Assembly: GCF_009801115.1 (NCBI RefSeq)
Contig: NZ_VTOL01000009.1
Location: 190,618-254,617, forward strand
Origin: Dyadobacter sp. 3J3
GTDB lineage: Bacteria > Bacteroidota > Bacteroidia > Cytophagales > Spirosomataceae
Reading direction: 5' to 3'
DNA: 64,000 nt
Within the stretch, counting starts at the first letter, position 1. Each line of letters starts with the position of its first letter. The position numbers and the translations under genes were made by a program. The notes beneath the pieces were generated by a model, which was given only the letters and a program-made list of their open reading frames with translations, ran no database searches and was not told the origin of the DNA. Of this stretch, positions 35,077 through 43,966 are shown one piece after another.

Positions 35077-38000
35077 TTAGAATGCATACCGCAATCCCAA
35101 CTGGATCTGGTATGGATTTCCCGTAGGAACCACGATACCCGTTGTTGGACTCACGTCATAGTTGTAATTTTTCGAAGTCGCGTCAAAGCTTTTAAGCGAG
35201 TAGATATTTTGTTTTGAAAGGATATCCTGCGTTCCCCACTTCTTGCTTAAAAGGTTGGCTACGTTGAAAATATCAGCAGAAATCTCGATACTTTGAGTTT
35301 TATAAGTGCGGAATTTCTTGGCAATTCTTAAATCCCATGTTCCGTAGAAACCGTTGATACCACCATTTCTTTCAGCAATTTTACCTTCACTTTTACGGAT
35401 ATAATCTTTTAAGCCACTGTTCACTTCCGGGTTGTCAAGCAACGACTGGATTCCGGTACGGTACTTTTCCGAAACTGCGGCATTGTTTGGATCGAAAATA
35501 TAAGCCAGGTCATTTGAGTTTACAAAGTCACCGTTTACGTTTCCACCAACGGCAAGAGAATATCTCGTTCCGCCTGTTCCAGAATAACGCACACCTACAC
35601 TTACACCATAGAATGTTGGCAACGTACCATAGATCACCAGCTTGTTACGGAATTGGTTATCCGAGTAAGTAACCTGGCTCAAATTACGTGGATCATCTTT
35701 TACCATCAATGACAAAGTTGCAGAATTCGCCACGTTTCCATTATACGAAGTATTGTCTTTTACATCATTGTAAGTATAACTTGCCGTAATTTCTCCGTCT
35801 CTGAAATATTGATAGGTTGCATCCAGAACCACAGCGTAAGAGTTAACTTTTCCTTTACTGTTCAATTCCAGCACACGACCAACTTTTGTCGATTTACGAC
35901 CTTTCTGCCAGTCTGTTGAACCGTTTGACGTAGCAATACTTTCAGCAGGAACAAACACGCCGCGATTGCCTTCATTCGACAAACGGAAGAACGGCTGATC
36001 TGCCATATTTCCATCGACATACATATAGTTATTACGACCCAAAGTCATATAACCGCTGATACCCATTTTGAAACGGTCATTGAAAAAGTGGCTGTATGAA
36101 ACGTTCGCCTTGTATATCGTCGGAACTTTTGCATCCGCCGCGTTCATGTTAATCGTCGCATTATTCGTTACGCCCGGAAGTTTAAGCAATTCCACGCCCG
36201 GCGCTGTTGCCGGATTGTTTCTGTAACTTACAAAATCAGGCGTTGGTACATTTGCTCCCTGAATATCAACCGAGGCTACTTTTGTACCATCAAACAACAT
36301 ATTGTTGATCATCGCATAATTGTTGAGATCGGATCCAAAAACACCCGCTCCGAAACGCAAAATATCTTTTCCTCTTTCGTTAAAATCCCAGGTTACATTG
36401 GCACGAGGCTGAATCTGGAAAGTCTTGATCGTATTATCCGTTCTCAATCCCAGTTCGTCAAAAACCGTCTGGTTAAAATTTGGTCTGTTGATATAGTTGG
36501 CATAATCCACACGTACACCAGCCATTAATTCAAAACCGGTAAACAATTTTGTCTGCATTTGTCCGTAAACACCCATGTTCAGAATATTCTGTTTTACACT
36601 GTGATCAGGATTTAGTGCGATTTCGCGAGCGTAACGGTATGGTTTCAGATTTTCAAAAGCATCAAGACCTGTGAAATAAAAACGTCCGTTCATCTCACTT
36701 CCATAAAGCGAATTCATGTTGGTATACATCAAATCCGTTCCGAAAGTGTAACTGATGTTGTTTGTATTGTAGTAAACATTATCCGTAAACTGAATCGTGT
36801 TGTTGTAAAAATGCTCAGGAATATAACGTTGGCCACCCAACTGAATCGTTGTAAAAACGTCCTTTCCTTCAATCGAAGAAGCGACACGTTCCACAATCGC
36901 ACGAGGAATATTTCCAGCTGGCAATTGCGGATTTGGTATACTGTTTTCCTTCGTATACATGTGCTGTAATTTCGCTTCGTTGATCAACTTCGGACTAACA
37001 ACCGAACGAAGCGTGAATAACAAACTATTGTCCAGACCTCTTGAAGTTCCGTAGGTTTCGTAGGTATTGATCGAGCTGTTATCACCAATACTCTGGTTAT
37101 TTTTATCAAAACCGAAGTTGTTACGAATTGTAAGCAAATGTTTCTTGCTCAACTGCCAGTCGATACGGGCAAAAATAGATTCTGTTTGTTCTTTTTTGTC
37201 AAAAGATCCAAATTGCGGAGAATTGGCAACGCCGTATTTACTTCTTGCGATGTTTTCATAACGATCCAGAGAAGTCTTGGTTACGCTGAAACGTTTTTCA
37301 TCCGTAGGGCCCTGAATATCTGCAATTTGCAAAGGACGGGCATCTGCCTGATGATCCCACACTACGAAGAAGTGAGCTTTGTCTTTAATGATAGGTCCAC
37401 CCAAAGAAAAACCATATTGATAGGTAGAAAACGGAACATTTCTTTTATTACCACGAATATCATATTGACTTGACAACCAATCCGTACGACCAAATACAAA
37501 TGCGCTTCCACTTAACGTATTCGTCCCTGATTTGGTTACGGTACTTATCGCTCCACCACCGCTTCTTCCGTAGGTTACATCATACTGATTCGTAACAACT
37601 TTAAACTCACGAACAGCTTCCATAGAAATGGCATAAGGAGAGCCATTACGGTTTGTTGTACCACCGGATGTTGCATTTTTCGCTGTCATTCCGTCGATAG
37701 TATAGTTAGTGGAAGAAGCCAATTGACCTGCAATACTTCCACCTGATTTACTCAATGGAGATAAATCGATCAATGATGTAAAATTCCGTCCGTTCACAGG
37801 AAGTTTGGCTATATCACGGGCTGTTACGGAAGTAGCAGCGCCAAAGTTTCTAACCGCATTTTTTAAACCTGAACCCGAAACCTGAACTGCATCCAGTTCG
37901 TTTGACTGTTCTTTAATTTCAAAATCAACGGTTACTAAATCGCCCTGATTTAGAGAATAACCCGTTTTCTTTTGTTCACCATGACCGATGTATGAAACAA

Positions 38001-38241
38001 CGATTGTGTAAGGCTTACCCAAGGGCAGCTGTTTGATAATAAATTCTCCCTTGTCGTTGGTCGTTGTTGCCGAAGTAAATCCGGTTGATTCGTTGCGAAC
38101 CTGAACAGTTGCACCTGGAACGTATGATTTCGTTCCGTCAACAACCGATCCCTGAATTGTGGCCTGGTTGGTCTGAGCAAAAAGATTGCACGTGAGAAAA
38201 AAGGACATAATACATGTCCACACTGTAAATTTAAGTTTCAT
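35077..38241 (-). CDS. Large Oar-like TonB-dependent receptor
   Basis: The 1054-residue outer-membrane protein has a signal peptide (MKLKFTVWTCIMSFFLTCNLFAQ), a CarboxypepD_reg-like beta domain (about 28-115), and a plug (about 125-240) with YTIDGMTAKNATSGG and GGGAISTVTKSGTN. A barrel of the Oar/OmpA-related type follows and ends LGLRYAF. Oar-like receptors are common in myxobacteria and Bacteroidota and are linked to protein or peptide transport and adhesion; the substrate here is unknown. No SusD partner is adjacent, so it is not a SusC-type glycan receptor. It lies beside the copper island but is separated from it by a 422-bp gap. Confidence 0.88.
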   Translation of the reverse strand: MKLKFTVWTCIMSFFLTCNLFAQTNQATIQGSVVDGTKSYVPGATVQVRNESTGFTSATTTNDKGEFIIKQLPLGKPYTIVVSYIGHGEQKKTGYSLNQGDLVTVDFEIKEQSNELDAVQVSGSGLKNAVRNFGAATSVTARDIAKLPVNGRNFTSLIDLSPLSKSGGSIAGQLASSTNYTIDGMTAKNATSGGTTNRNGSPYAISMEAVREFKVVTNQYDVTYGRSGGGAISTVTKSGTNTLSGSAFVFGRTDWLSSQYDIRGNKRNVPFSTYQYGFSLGGPIIKDKAHFFVVWDHQADARPLQIADIQGPTDEKRFSVTKTSLDRYENIARSKYGVANSPQFGSFDKKEQTESIFARIDWQLSKKHLLTIRNNFGFDKNNQSIGDNSSINTYETYGTSRGLDNSLLFTLRSVVSPKLINEAKLQHMYTKENSIPNPQLPAGNIPRAIVERVASSIEGKDVFTTIQLGGQRYIPEHFYNNTIQFTDNVYYNTNNISYTFGTDLMYTNMNSLYGSEMNGRFYFTGLDAFENLKPYRYAREIALNPDHSVKQNILNMGVYGQMQTKLFTGFELMAGVRVDYANYINRPNFNQTVFDELGLRTDNTIKTFQIQPRANVTWDFNERGKDILRFGAGVFGSDLNNYAMINNMLFDGTKVASVDIQGANVPTPDFVSYRNNPATAPGVELLKLPGVTNNATINMNAADAKVPTIYKANVSYSHFFNDRFKMGISGYMTLGRNNYMYVDGNMADQPFFRLSNEGNRGVFVPAESIATSNGSTDWQKGRKSTKVGRVLELNSKGKVNSYAVVLDATYQYFRDGEITASYTYNDVKDNTSYNGNVANSATLSLMVKDDPRNLSQVTYSDNQFRNKLVIYGTLPTFYGVSVGVRYSGTGGTRYSLAVGGNVNGDFVNSNDLAYIFDPNNAAVSEKYRTGIQSLLDNPEVNSGLKDYIRKSEGKIAERNGGINGFYGTWDLRIAKKFRTYKTQSIEISADIFNVANLLSKKWGTQDILSKQNIYSLKSFDATSKNYNYDVSPTTGIVVPTGNPYQIQLGLRYAF

Positions 38242-38404
38242 ATCCTGGGATGAGTAGTTTTAAGGCTGCAAAACTAGAATCGTCAGGTTATGCGTATGTG
38301 TTGGATATGTTATGAAAATGTGAAGGGAAATGAAAGCAGAGTTTTGTCTGGGTAACATCCAAAACTTTCAAAGATTGTTACTTTTCGAAGATTGAAAAAA
38401 TGAA

Positions 38405-38557
38405 TTACATGCGCATTAATCCAGGCGTCAGTCCAAGATATACCTGTCCTGAAACAGGACTTTTTCCATAAAAACTATTAAAACCATTTAACTCCGTCGA
38501 ATCTGGCTTATCCACATTCTTAATTTTCTGTTTTACAGAATCCTTTTTCACAGGCAT
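38405..38557 (-). CDS. Possible short open frame in the 422-bp gap
   Basis: The 38242-38663 gap holds only this frame of about 50 residues from ATG 38557 (a TTG at 38599 would give 64). The peptide is polar (KKDSVKQKIKNVDKPDSTELNG) and has no recognisable domain. It follows the HMA gene on the same strand. It may be a real small protein, a gene remnant, or chance; I see no promoter or ribosome site that decides. Confidence 0.25.
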   Translation of the reverse strand: MPVKKDSVKQKIKNVDKPDSTELNGFNSFYGKSPVSGQVYLGLTPGLMRM

Positions 38558-38663
38558 TCCCCATATGGTTATGCTGCGCAGAAACGGATTCTGAAACAAG
38601 AATTAAAATACGCGAAAATAGGAAAATTAACTATCTGCCCTTCATAAATTCAATATTTAGTGG

Positions 38664-39008
38664 TCAATGAGCCGCCGCAGTTTTACGGCAGCAACTAGGC
38701 AATTTATCGTGTGCTTTTTGATTGGCAACTGATAGATCTGCATCGTATCCAGTGTTGTTGATTGTTGCTTTAATTGCCTCTTCGGTGGTTTTATCAGGAT
38801 TATATTTAACCGTTACCACTTTGTCTGCCAAATCCAGATTCGATTCTTTTACCCCTTTTGAAAGTCCCAGATTACGTTCGATACGCGCTTTGCACATTTC
38901 ACAAATCGCAGAAGTTTTGAATTTCACTTCTTTGTCCTTGCCATCAGCATTCACAAAATTTACACTTAAAAAAAGTGCAGCTACGAATAAAATGATCGTC
39001 TTTTTCAT
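38664..39008 (-). CDS. Exported heavy-metal-associated (HMA) domain protein
   Basis: The 114-residue protein has a signal peptide (MKKTIILFVAALFLSVNFVNA) and one HMA ferredoxin-like domain (about 27-95). Its metal site is ICEMCK rather than the MxCxxC of cytoplasmic chaperones, and KVVTVKYNPDKTTEEAIKATINNTGYDA matches the back half of the fold. A second Cys pair near the end (LPSCCRK) plus a terminal His may add a metal ligand. It would bind copper or a similar soft metal in the periplasm. It is the last recognisable gene of the minus-strand copper cluster. Confidence 0.88.
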   Translation of the reverse strand: MKKTIILFVAALFLSVNFVNADGKDKEVKFKTSAICEMCKARIERNLGLSKGVKESNLDLADKVVTVKYNPDKTTEEAIKATINNTGYDADLSVANQKAHDKLPSCCRKTAAAH

Positions 39009-39038
39009 GATTTTATTTTAATTATTAGTAAGTGAAAA

Positions 39039-39299
39039 TTAATGTTTGTGGGCCGTAGAATCGGTTTCTGCCAAAGCGATTTCCTGTAAATCCATTTTGC
39101 AAACCGGACATTTCCCCGCTTGTGCATAGGTTTTTTCTCCTTCACACTGCATCGGACAAGCGTATTTTTTTGCGGCAGTACTGTCCACCGCAGCCGTTTC
39201 TACCACAACCGGTTTCTCGGTCGACTCTTTGGTTTTTTCCTGATTTCCTGAACAAGCGAATAATAATGTTAATGGCAAAGCAAAAAGAATTTTCCTCAT
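39039..39299 (-). CDS. Small metal-binding lipoprotein (HMBD/YHS-like)
   Basis: The 86-residue lipoprotein has a signal ending LLFACSG (lipid Cys). A polar Lys/Glu/Thr linker leads to the compact motif YACPMQCEGEKTYAQAGKCPVCKMDL, which is the heavy-metal-binding domain found at the N-termini of CusB-type adaptors and some copper ATPases. A short His-containing tail (TAHKH) follows. It probably sequesters copper or silver in the envelope. It sits 30 bp upstream of the HMA gene and 22 bp downstream of the regulator. Confidence 0.87.
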   Translation of the reverse strand: MRKILFALPLTLLFACSGNQEKTKESTEKPVVVETAAVDSTAAKKYACPMQCEGEKTYAQAGKCPVCKMDLQEIALAETDSTAHKH

Positions 39300-39321
39300 T
39301 GTATATTTTGATTTATATGGA

Positions 39322-39912
39322 TTATACTGTTTTAATTTTCGACGCTCCTACCCGGTCCAGCGCCTTTCTAGGAAGTGTATTACTTTTTTTAAATTCTCCG
39401 GGTGTCATTCCGGTAACTTTTTTAAACTGATTGCTTAAATGTGCCGAACTGCTGTAAGATAATCGCCAGGCCATTTCGCTCAAACTTAATTCGTTATAGG
39501 AAAGCCATTCTTTTACCTTCTCCACTTTTTGAGCGATAATGTATTGTTCAATCGTCTGGCCGGTTTCTGATGAAAATAAATTACTCAGATATGAATATTC
39601 ATAACCCGCTTTTTGAGACAAATAATCTGAAAAATTAACTGCGGCCGGTTTATGTCCTTTCAGATATTGCACTTCTTCGATAATCAGCGTTTTAATACTT
39701 TCTACCAATGTGGCACGCTTATCATCCAGCAATTCAAAACCGTTTGTTTCGAGAATACGTTTTACCTGAATTAATTTTTCACTATCCAGTTCAGCCTCTG
39801 TTTCAATTTCTCCCAATTCAATATGACTTAATCCTACTCCAAGTTTGTCCATTTCTTCCCGGACAACCTTGATGCAGCGATCGCAAACCATATTTTTGAT
39901 AAATAACCGCAT
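39322..39912 (-). CDS. AraC-family regulator with N-terminal HMA-like metal-binding segment
   Basis: The 196-residue regulator has an N-terminal segment (about 1-65) beginning IKNMVCDRCIKVV, which contains the MxCxxC metal site of HMA domains and a matching beta-alpha-beta pattern. The C-terminal half (about 95-185) is an AraC/XylS double helix-turn-helix: SLSEMAWRLSYSSSAHLSNQFKKVTGMTPGEFKK is the second helix pair region. A metal-binding domain fused to an AraC DNA-binding domain suggests direct copper sensing. It sits within the copper genes, transcribed with them. The usual copper sensors CueR, CsoR and CopY are absent from the window. Confidence 0.87.
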   Translation of the reverse strand: MRLFIKNMVCDRCIKVVREEMDKLGVGLSHIELGEIETEAELDSEKLIQVKRILETNGFELLDDKRATLVESIKTLIIEEVQYLKGHKPAAVNFSDYLSQKAGYEYSYLSNLFSSETGQTIEQYIIAQKVEKVKEWLSYNELSLSEMAWRLSYSSSAHLSNQFKKVTGMTPGEFKKSNTLPRKALDRVGASKIKTV

Positions 39913-39973
39913 TTTTTTTATTGTTAAGGATTAATGGTTAATTGTTAATGGCCGGGAATTCAAAGTCTTTGCC

Positions 39974-42208
39974 TTATCTGATAATTTTGTATCTGACGCC
40001 GGCGTAGATCATTCTTCCTACTACTGGTCCCCAGGCCATTCCTGCGTCAAATTGTTTTCCAAATGGATCGTTTGCTGCGTAAATCGGATTTTTTTGACGG
40101 AAGTTATTCAGATTTTCACCACCCAAATAAATATCCCATTTCGGAAAAGTTCTCGTGATCTGTGCATTGATATTGAAATAGGAAGGAGCTTCTGTCGACA
40201 TATAAGATGATGTATCTTCATGGCCCAACATTCCATACATGGGATTCATACTTGGCAAACGTCTTTTTCCGTTCCATTGCACTGTCGCATCAAACTTCCA
40301 TTTGTCATAAGGTAAAGCATAACCGGCGTTGAACAAAACGCGGTCGCGGCTTACAAGCATTTTTGGGAGCAATACGTTTTCGTTATTCAATCCATACACC
40401 GTTTGTTTTACATCAAATAAACGGTAAGCCAGTTTAAAATCCAGTCGTTTTCTAGGTGTCAGATTAACCTCGGCCTGAAAACTGTTGGCATATGCTTTTC
40501 CCTTCAAGTTATAAAATCGAATATATTTTGGGTTTTCAAAATCTGCTACCAGTTGGTTTTCAAAATTTGTCCGGTAAAAATCAGTAACAAATGTTCCCTG
40601 CATATCACCAATTTTGAATTCCTGTGTCAGACTTGCCCCATAATTCCAGGAAACTTCGGGACGTAATTTTTCAAGAAAAACAACCTGACGCGAACTAACC
40701 AGATTTCCATAATATTCTGCCAAAGGATTTGCAACCCGGAAACCTCTTCCCGCCGAAGCCCGTAAAGTTGTGTTGCCCGTCAGACTGTATTTCATATGCA
40801 AACGAGGCGTAAACTGCGTTCCATACAGGTTATGAAAATCAACGCGCGAGCCTGCAACCAGAACAAATTTGTCCAGATTATTATACGTATATTCAACAAA
40901 AACACCGGGCACAGATTCTCTTCTGAGCAAAGTTGTGTCTTTGTACTTTTCATTATAATTGTCAAGCATATAACTAACACCAGCTTTATATGAATGATTC
41001 GTGCTGCCCAAAATCGACTGATAGATCAGATTTCCATACAAGGTTTCCTGACGGCCATTATAGTTTGTCAGACCAAAATAGGATTTGGAATCATGAAGTG
41101 AAGCATTGATTATTAAGCCCAAACCTTTGTAGGGCTTATCAGGATAAAGACGCGCTATTTTTGAAAAGAATTCGTAACGATTCACATTAGCACCAAAACC
41201 ATAAGCCTGAGTTGTACCTTTCATTTCTTCCCGGAAACCCGTTTGTCCGCCTAATCTGTCTTCGTGCAGCGCCTTTACACCCAGCTGAACCATGGTTCTG
41301 TCACTTTGATATTTCCAGCGGTTGATCACATTGTATTGGTTATAAAGCGGCAAATCCAGAAATCCGTCGCCGTTTTTATCAATTCTGTTTCTTAAAGTAC
41401 TGGCATGCGTTAATAATCCTGTACTCCATTTTTCAGATAACTTGGTCGCCAGATTCAGGTTCATTTCGGCGCGACCGAAATTGTTGACATAGGTATTGAA
41501 ATAAAGTTTTTCGCGTGTATCCGGTTTTTGAAGTTCAACATTAATTTGTCCGGTCATGGATTCATATCCATTTACAACCGAGCCCGCGCCCTTCCCTACA
41601 TCAATCGATTGAATCCAGGTTCCGGGCACGAAACTCATTCCAAAAGTAGAAGCTAAACCACGAATCGTCGGGATATTTTCAATGTTTGTCTGAATATACG
41701 TTCCATTCAAACCCAGCATCTGAATTTGTTTTGCACCCGTTACGGCATCACTGTACGAAACAGAAACAGAGGCATTGGTTTCAAAACTTTCGGAAAGATT
41801 GCAGCAGGCAGCTTTCGCCAAAGCGCGGGTAGTAATAATTTCAGTTTGGTGTGGGGATAATCTGTCGATTGTAGATGAACTTGCTTTTACGACAACTTCA
41901 TTCAAAGTCTGATCACTTTTCAAAACCACTTCCAATTCACTTTCCGCACCGATTTTGACGGTATCACTTTTAAAACCAACAAAACTGATTACCAGTTTAT
42001 TGGATTGTGTAATACGTGGGATTGAGAATTTGCCACTTGTATCGGTAGCAGATGATAGTGAAGTTCCGGCCCAGTATACGTTAGCGCCGGTAAGTGGTTT
42101 TAGCGTTTTCCCACCAGCTACCTGTTCGTACACTTTCCCGGTTATTCGTTGTGCAAACGAGAATTGCACGCAGAGAAGCAACATTGCTCCGATTAAATAT
42201 CTATTCAT
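39974..42208 (-). CDS. Copper-island TonB-dependent receptor
   Basis: The 744-residue receptor has a signal peptide (MNRYLIGAMLLLCVQFSFAQ), a CarboxypepD_reg domain (about 21-108), a plug (about 115-225) opening KAACCNLSESFETN with a Cys pair, and a barrel. A calcium-loop-like stretch DKNGDGFLD lies near residue 274. The family regularly accompanies HMA proteins and copper ATPases in Bacteroidota, so copper or a copper-chelate is the likely ligand, though direction and substrate are unproven. No SusD or HmuY partner is present. Confidence 0.87.
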   Translation of the reverse strand: MNRYLIGAMLLLCVQFSFAQRITGKVYEQVAGGKTLKPLTGANVYWAGTSLSSATDTSGKFSIPRITQSNKLVISFVGFKSDTVKIGAESELEVVLKSDQTLNEVVVKASSSTIDRLSPHQTEIITTRALAKAACCNLSESFETNASVSVSYSDAVTGAKQIQMLGLNGTYIQTNIENIPTIRGLASTFGMSFVPGTWIQSIDVGKGAGSVVNGYESMTGQINVELQKPDTREKLYFNTYVNNFGRAEMNLNLATKLSEKWSTGLLTHASTLRNRIDKNGDGFLDLPLYNQYNVINRWKYQSDRTMVQLGVKALHEDRLGGQTGFREEMKGTTQAYGFGANVNRYEFFSKIARLYPDKPYKGLGLIINASLHDSKSYFGLTNYNGRQETLYGNLIYQSILGSTNHSYKAGVSYMLDNYNEKYKDTTLLRRESVPGVFVEYTYNNLDKFVLVAGSRVDFHNLYGTQFTPRLHMKYSLTGNTTLRASAGRGFRVANPLAEYYGNLVSSRQVVFLEKLRPEVSWNYGASLTQEFKIGDMQGTFVTDFYRTNFENQLVADFENPKYIRFYNLKGKAYANSFQAEVNLTPRKRLDFKLAYRLFDVKQTVYGLNNENVLLPKMLVSRDRVLFNAGYALPYDKWKFDATVQWNGKRRLPSMNPMYGMLGHEDTSSYMSTEAPSYFNINAQITRTFPKWDIYLGGENLNNFRQKNPIYAANDPFGKQFDAGMAWGPVVGRMIYAGVRYKIIR

Positions 42209-42293
42209 TATTGACTAAATCACGAAATAAGAGAAACTAATGCCTGTTTCACAAAATGGAAACGAGAACATCAAAAATCTAACAATCGGCGAT

Positions 42294-42758
42294 TTATATC
42301 AAAAAAGACTGTACAAAAGAGAGCATACTTCTCCCATGAAACAAGGAAGAGAATGATATGGTATGAAGTGAAGATTGAACAGGTGGGTACACCCATTCCT
42401 GAAATAAAAATACAAAAGACTGTACCGACCAAAGATCGCCATCCGCTACCATTTTCAGTGCTTTTGCGTGCATTTGAGCAAGCGATGAAACGACATCAAC
42501 TTTTTCAAATTTCTGCTGGTCTTTACAGCAATCAGTATTTTTGAAGAAATTTTTCTTTGATTCTTTTAGAGCTTTACTTTTCGCGCAACATGAAGAAACG
42601 ACTTTTTCCTTACAGGAATCAGCTTTTTTTTCTTTAACAAATTTCATAGTCATCCCCTGCATCAGACATTGATGCTCCGTCAGTCCGAATCCTGTGCTGC
42701 TTATCAGCACCAGAACGGCCATCAGAATGGTTATGGATCTATGAAATTTATTTTTCAT
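42294..42758 (-). CDS. HYC_CC_PP-family cysteine-rich exported protein
   Basis: The 154-residue protein has a signal peptide (MKNKFHRSITILMAVLVLISSTGFG). Conserved features give the family its name: EHQCLM near residue 28, two Cys pairs (SSCCAKS and TDCCKDQ) and YPPVQ near residue 129. The Cys-rich, Met-containing middle could bind copper. The family is regularly found beside copper TonB receptors and HMA proteins, as here. Molecular role is not known. A candidate promoter lies in the 48-bp gap upstream. Confidence 0.85.
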   Translation of the reverse strand: MKNKFHRSITILMAVLVLISSTGFGLTEHQCLMQGMTMKFVKEKKADSCKEKVVSSCCAKSKALKESKKNFFKNTDCCKDQQKFEKVDVVSSLAQMHAKALKMVADGDLWSVQSFVFLFQEWVYPPVQSSLHTISFSSLFHGRSMLSFVQSFLI

Positions 42759-42791
42759 TTTCAGCTTTTACTTATTAGCCAATTGTAGAAG

Positions 42792-42799
42792 CAAAGTTA
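42792..42799 (-). promoter_or_regulatory. -7 box TAACTTTG upstream of the HYC_CC_PP gene
   Basis: On the minus strand TAACTTTG matches TAnnTTTG and lies 33 bp before the start at 42758. A TTG occurs 24 bp upstream of it, slightly farther than usual. Confidence 0.4.
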
Positions 42800-42806
42800 C
42801 TAATTA

Positions 42807-43016
42807 TCAGGCAATTTCGGTTGCAAGATACCCTGCTTTTTTAACAACATCGGCAACTTCCTCAGCTGTTTTATCTGTTTCAACAGACAAAATACGATCT
42901 GCACTTTGCAAATCTACCGCCCATTTCTCTATTCCGTTCTCAGTTGTTAAAAAAGGAGTCACGGCAGCAATACAGCCTCCGCATTTTATATTGGTTTTGA
43001 ATTTTATCGTTTCCAT
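42807..43016 (-). CDS. CopZ-like cytoplasmic HMA copper chaperone
   Basis: The 69-residue protein is one HMA domain without a signal peptide. Its metal site reads IKCGGCIAAV (the Met of MxCxxC is replaced by Ile), then AVDLQSADRILSVETDKTAEEVADVVKKAGY. Such chaperones deliver Cu(I) to a copper-exporting P-type ATPase. The cognate candidate, CopA, lies 7 kb away at 50252-52489 on the same strand, beyond the inserted SMC-system block. Confidence 0.87.
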   Translation of the reverse strand: METIKFKTNIKCGGCIAAVTPFLTTENGIEKWAVDLQSADRILSVETDKTAEEVADVVKKAGYLATEIA

Positions 43017-43175
43017 AGGATTGAAATGTAATTGGACAGAGATTAATTCTGTTATCTCTTTACAAAGATCGGCAGGAAAGATTGAAAAGTATTACAGAAT
43101 TCGGGGATGGTATTGTATAGTTATTGGTTTTGTGAATATCTTTTAAATAATTAAATTTCAAATTCTCTCTATTTT

Positions 43176-43763
43176 TCAAAACCCGGGAAACGCAGTTCCC
43201 ACCAACTCGACTTTATTATATATATCTTCCAGTAAAACGAGACAGTCACCGATAGCAACATTTTCATCATCATTTATATAGGTATGACTTAACCATACAG
43301 CATCACTTAATTTCTTTATTACCTCGACTTTCTTCTGTTTCGAGGAAACCAGCACATATTCACTAAAAGAAGGAATTGTTTTGTAACAGTCAAATTTTTC
43401 AGAGCGATCGTAACCCATCGTGGTGTCTGACAAAACTTCAATAATAATTTCAGGATTTTCAAGCGCATTTAGTCCCTGAGGCGATTTTTCATAAGCAGGT
43501 TTATTGCATACAATCACCAAATCCGAAAAGCTGTAACGATCGCATTGTTCAATTTTTATTAGCTGATCGCTTGTGTAAACAATACATCCTTTTCTTTTCA
43601 GGCAGTGCACAAATTCACCAATTAAATTGGCTGCTATTATATTATGAGCCGGTTGCGCCCCCGCCATAGCAACAATCTCTCCTGCATGATATTCCAGTTT
43701 TACGTCAGATTTTGCCAATATCTCAAAATATTCTTCGTGCGTCACCTGTGTAGTTGTTTGCAT
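43176..43763 (-). CDS. Uma2-family putative endonuclease (first copy)
   Basis: The 195-residue protein shows the Uma2/DUF820 restriction-endonuclease-like core: LEYHAGEIVAMAGAQPAHN at about 22-40, FSDLVIV (acidic metal ligand) and NPEIIIEVLSDTT (catalytic Glu), then KFDCYKTIPSFSEYVLVS. Uma2 genes are abundant in cyanobacteria and many Bacteroidota; their biological role is unclear. It is divergent from the JetA-like gene, so it may be a passenger of the same insert or unrelated. A second, different Uma2 gene is at 60424-60993. Confidence 0.88.
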   Translation of the reverse strand: MQTTTQVTHEEYFEILAKSDVKLEYHAGEIVAMAGAQPAHNIIAANLIGEFVHCLKRKGCIVYTSDQLIKIEQCDRYSFSDLVIVCNKPAYEKSPQGLNALENPEIIIEVLSDTTMGYDRSEKFDCYKTIPSFSEYVLVSSKQKKVEVIKKLSDAVWLSHTYINDDENVAIGDCLVLLEDIYNKVELVGTAFPGF

Positions 43764-43966
43764 AAAAAATTGATTTTTGTGTGTGATATTCTATCAAATT
43801 TAAGCTTTTATGTATATGATGCAAATAATAAAATGACAAACTTCCGCCATAAACGTCACAAGCATAGTTTGCAAATTTATTTGATTTTCAATTCATTCCA
43901 GAATTATTTATAATCATTGACAAGAACTGATAAATTGCATTTTCAAAATTCCCAACGCAGCTATTT

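Noticed and set aside
35077-38241. SusC-type glycan receptor
   Set aside because: No SusD-like gene is adjacent and the plug and barrel resemble Oar-like receptors.
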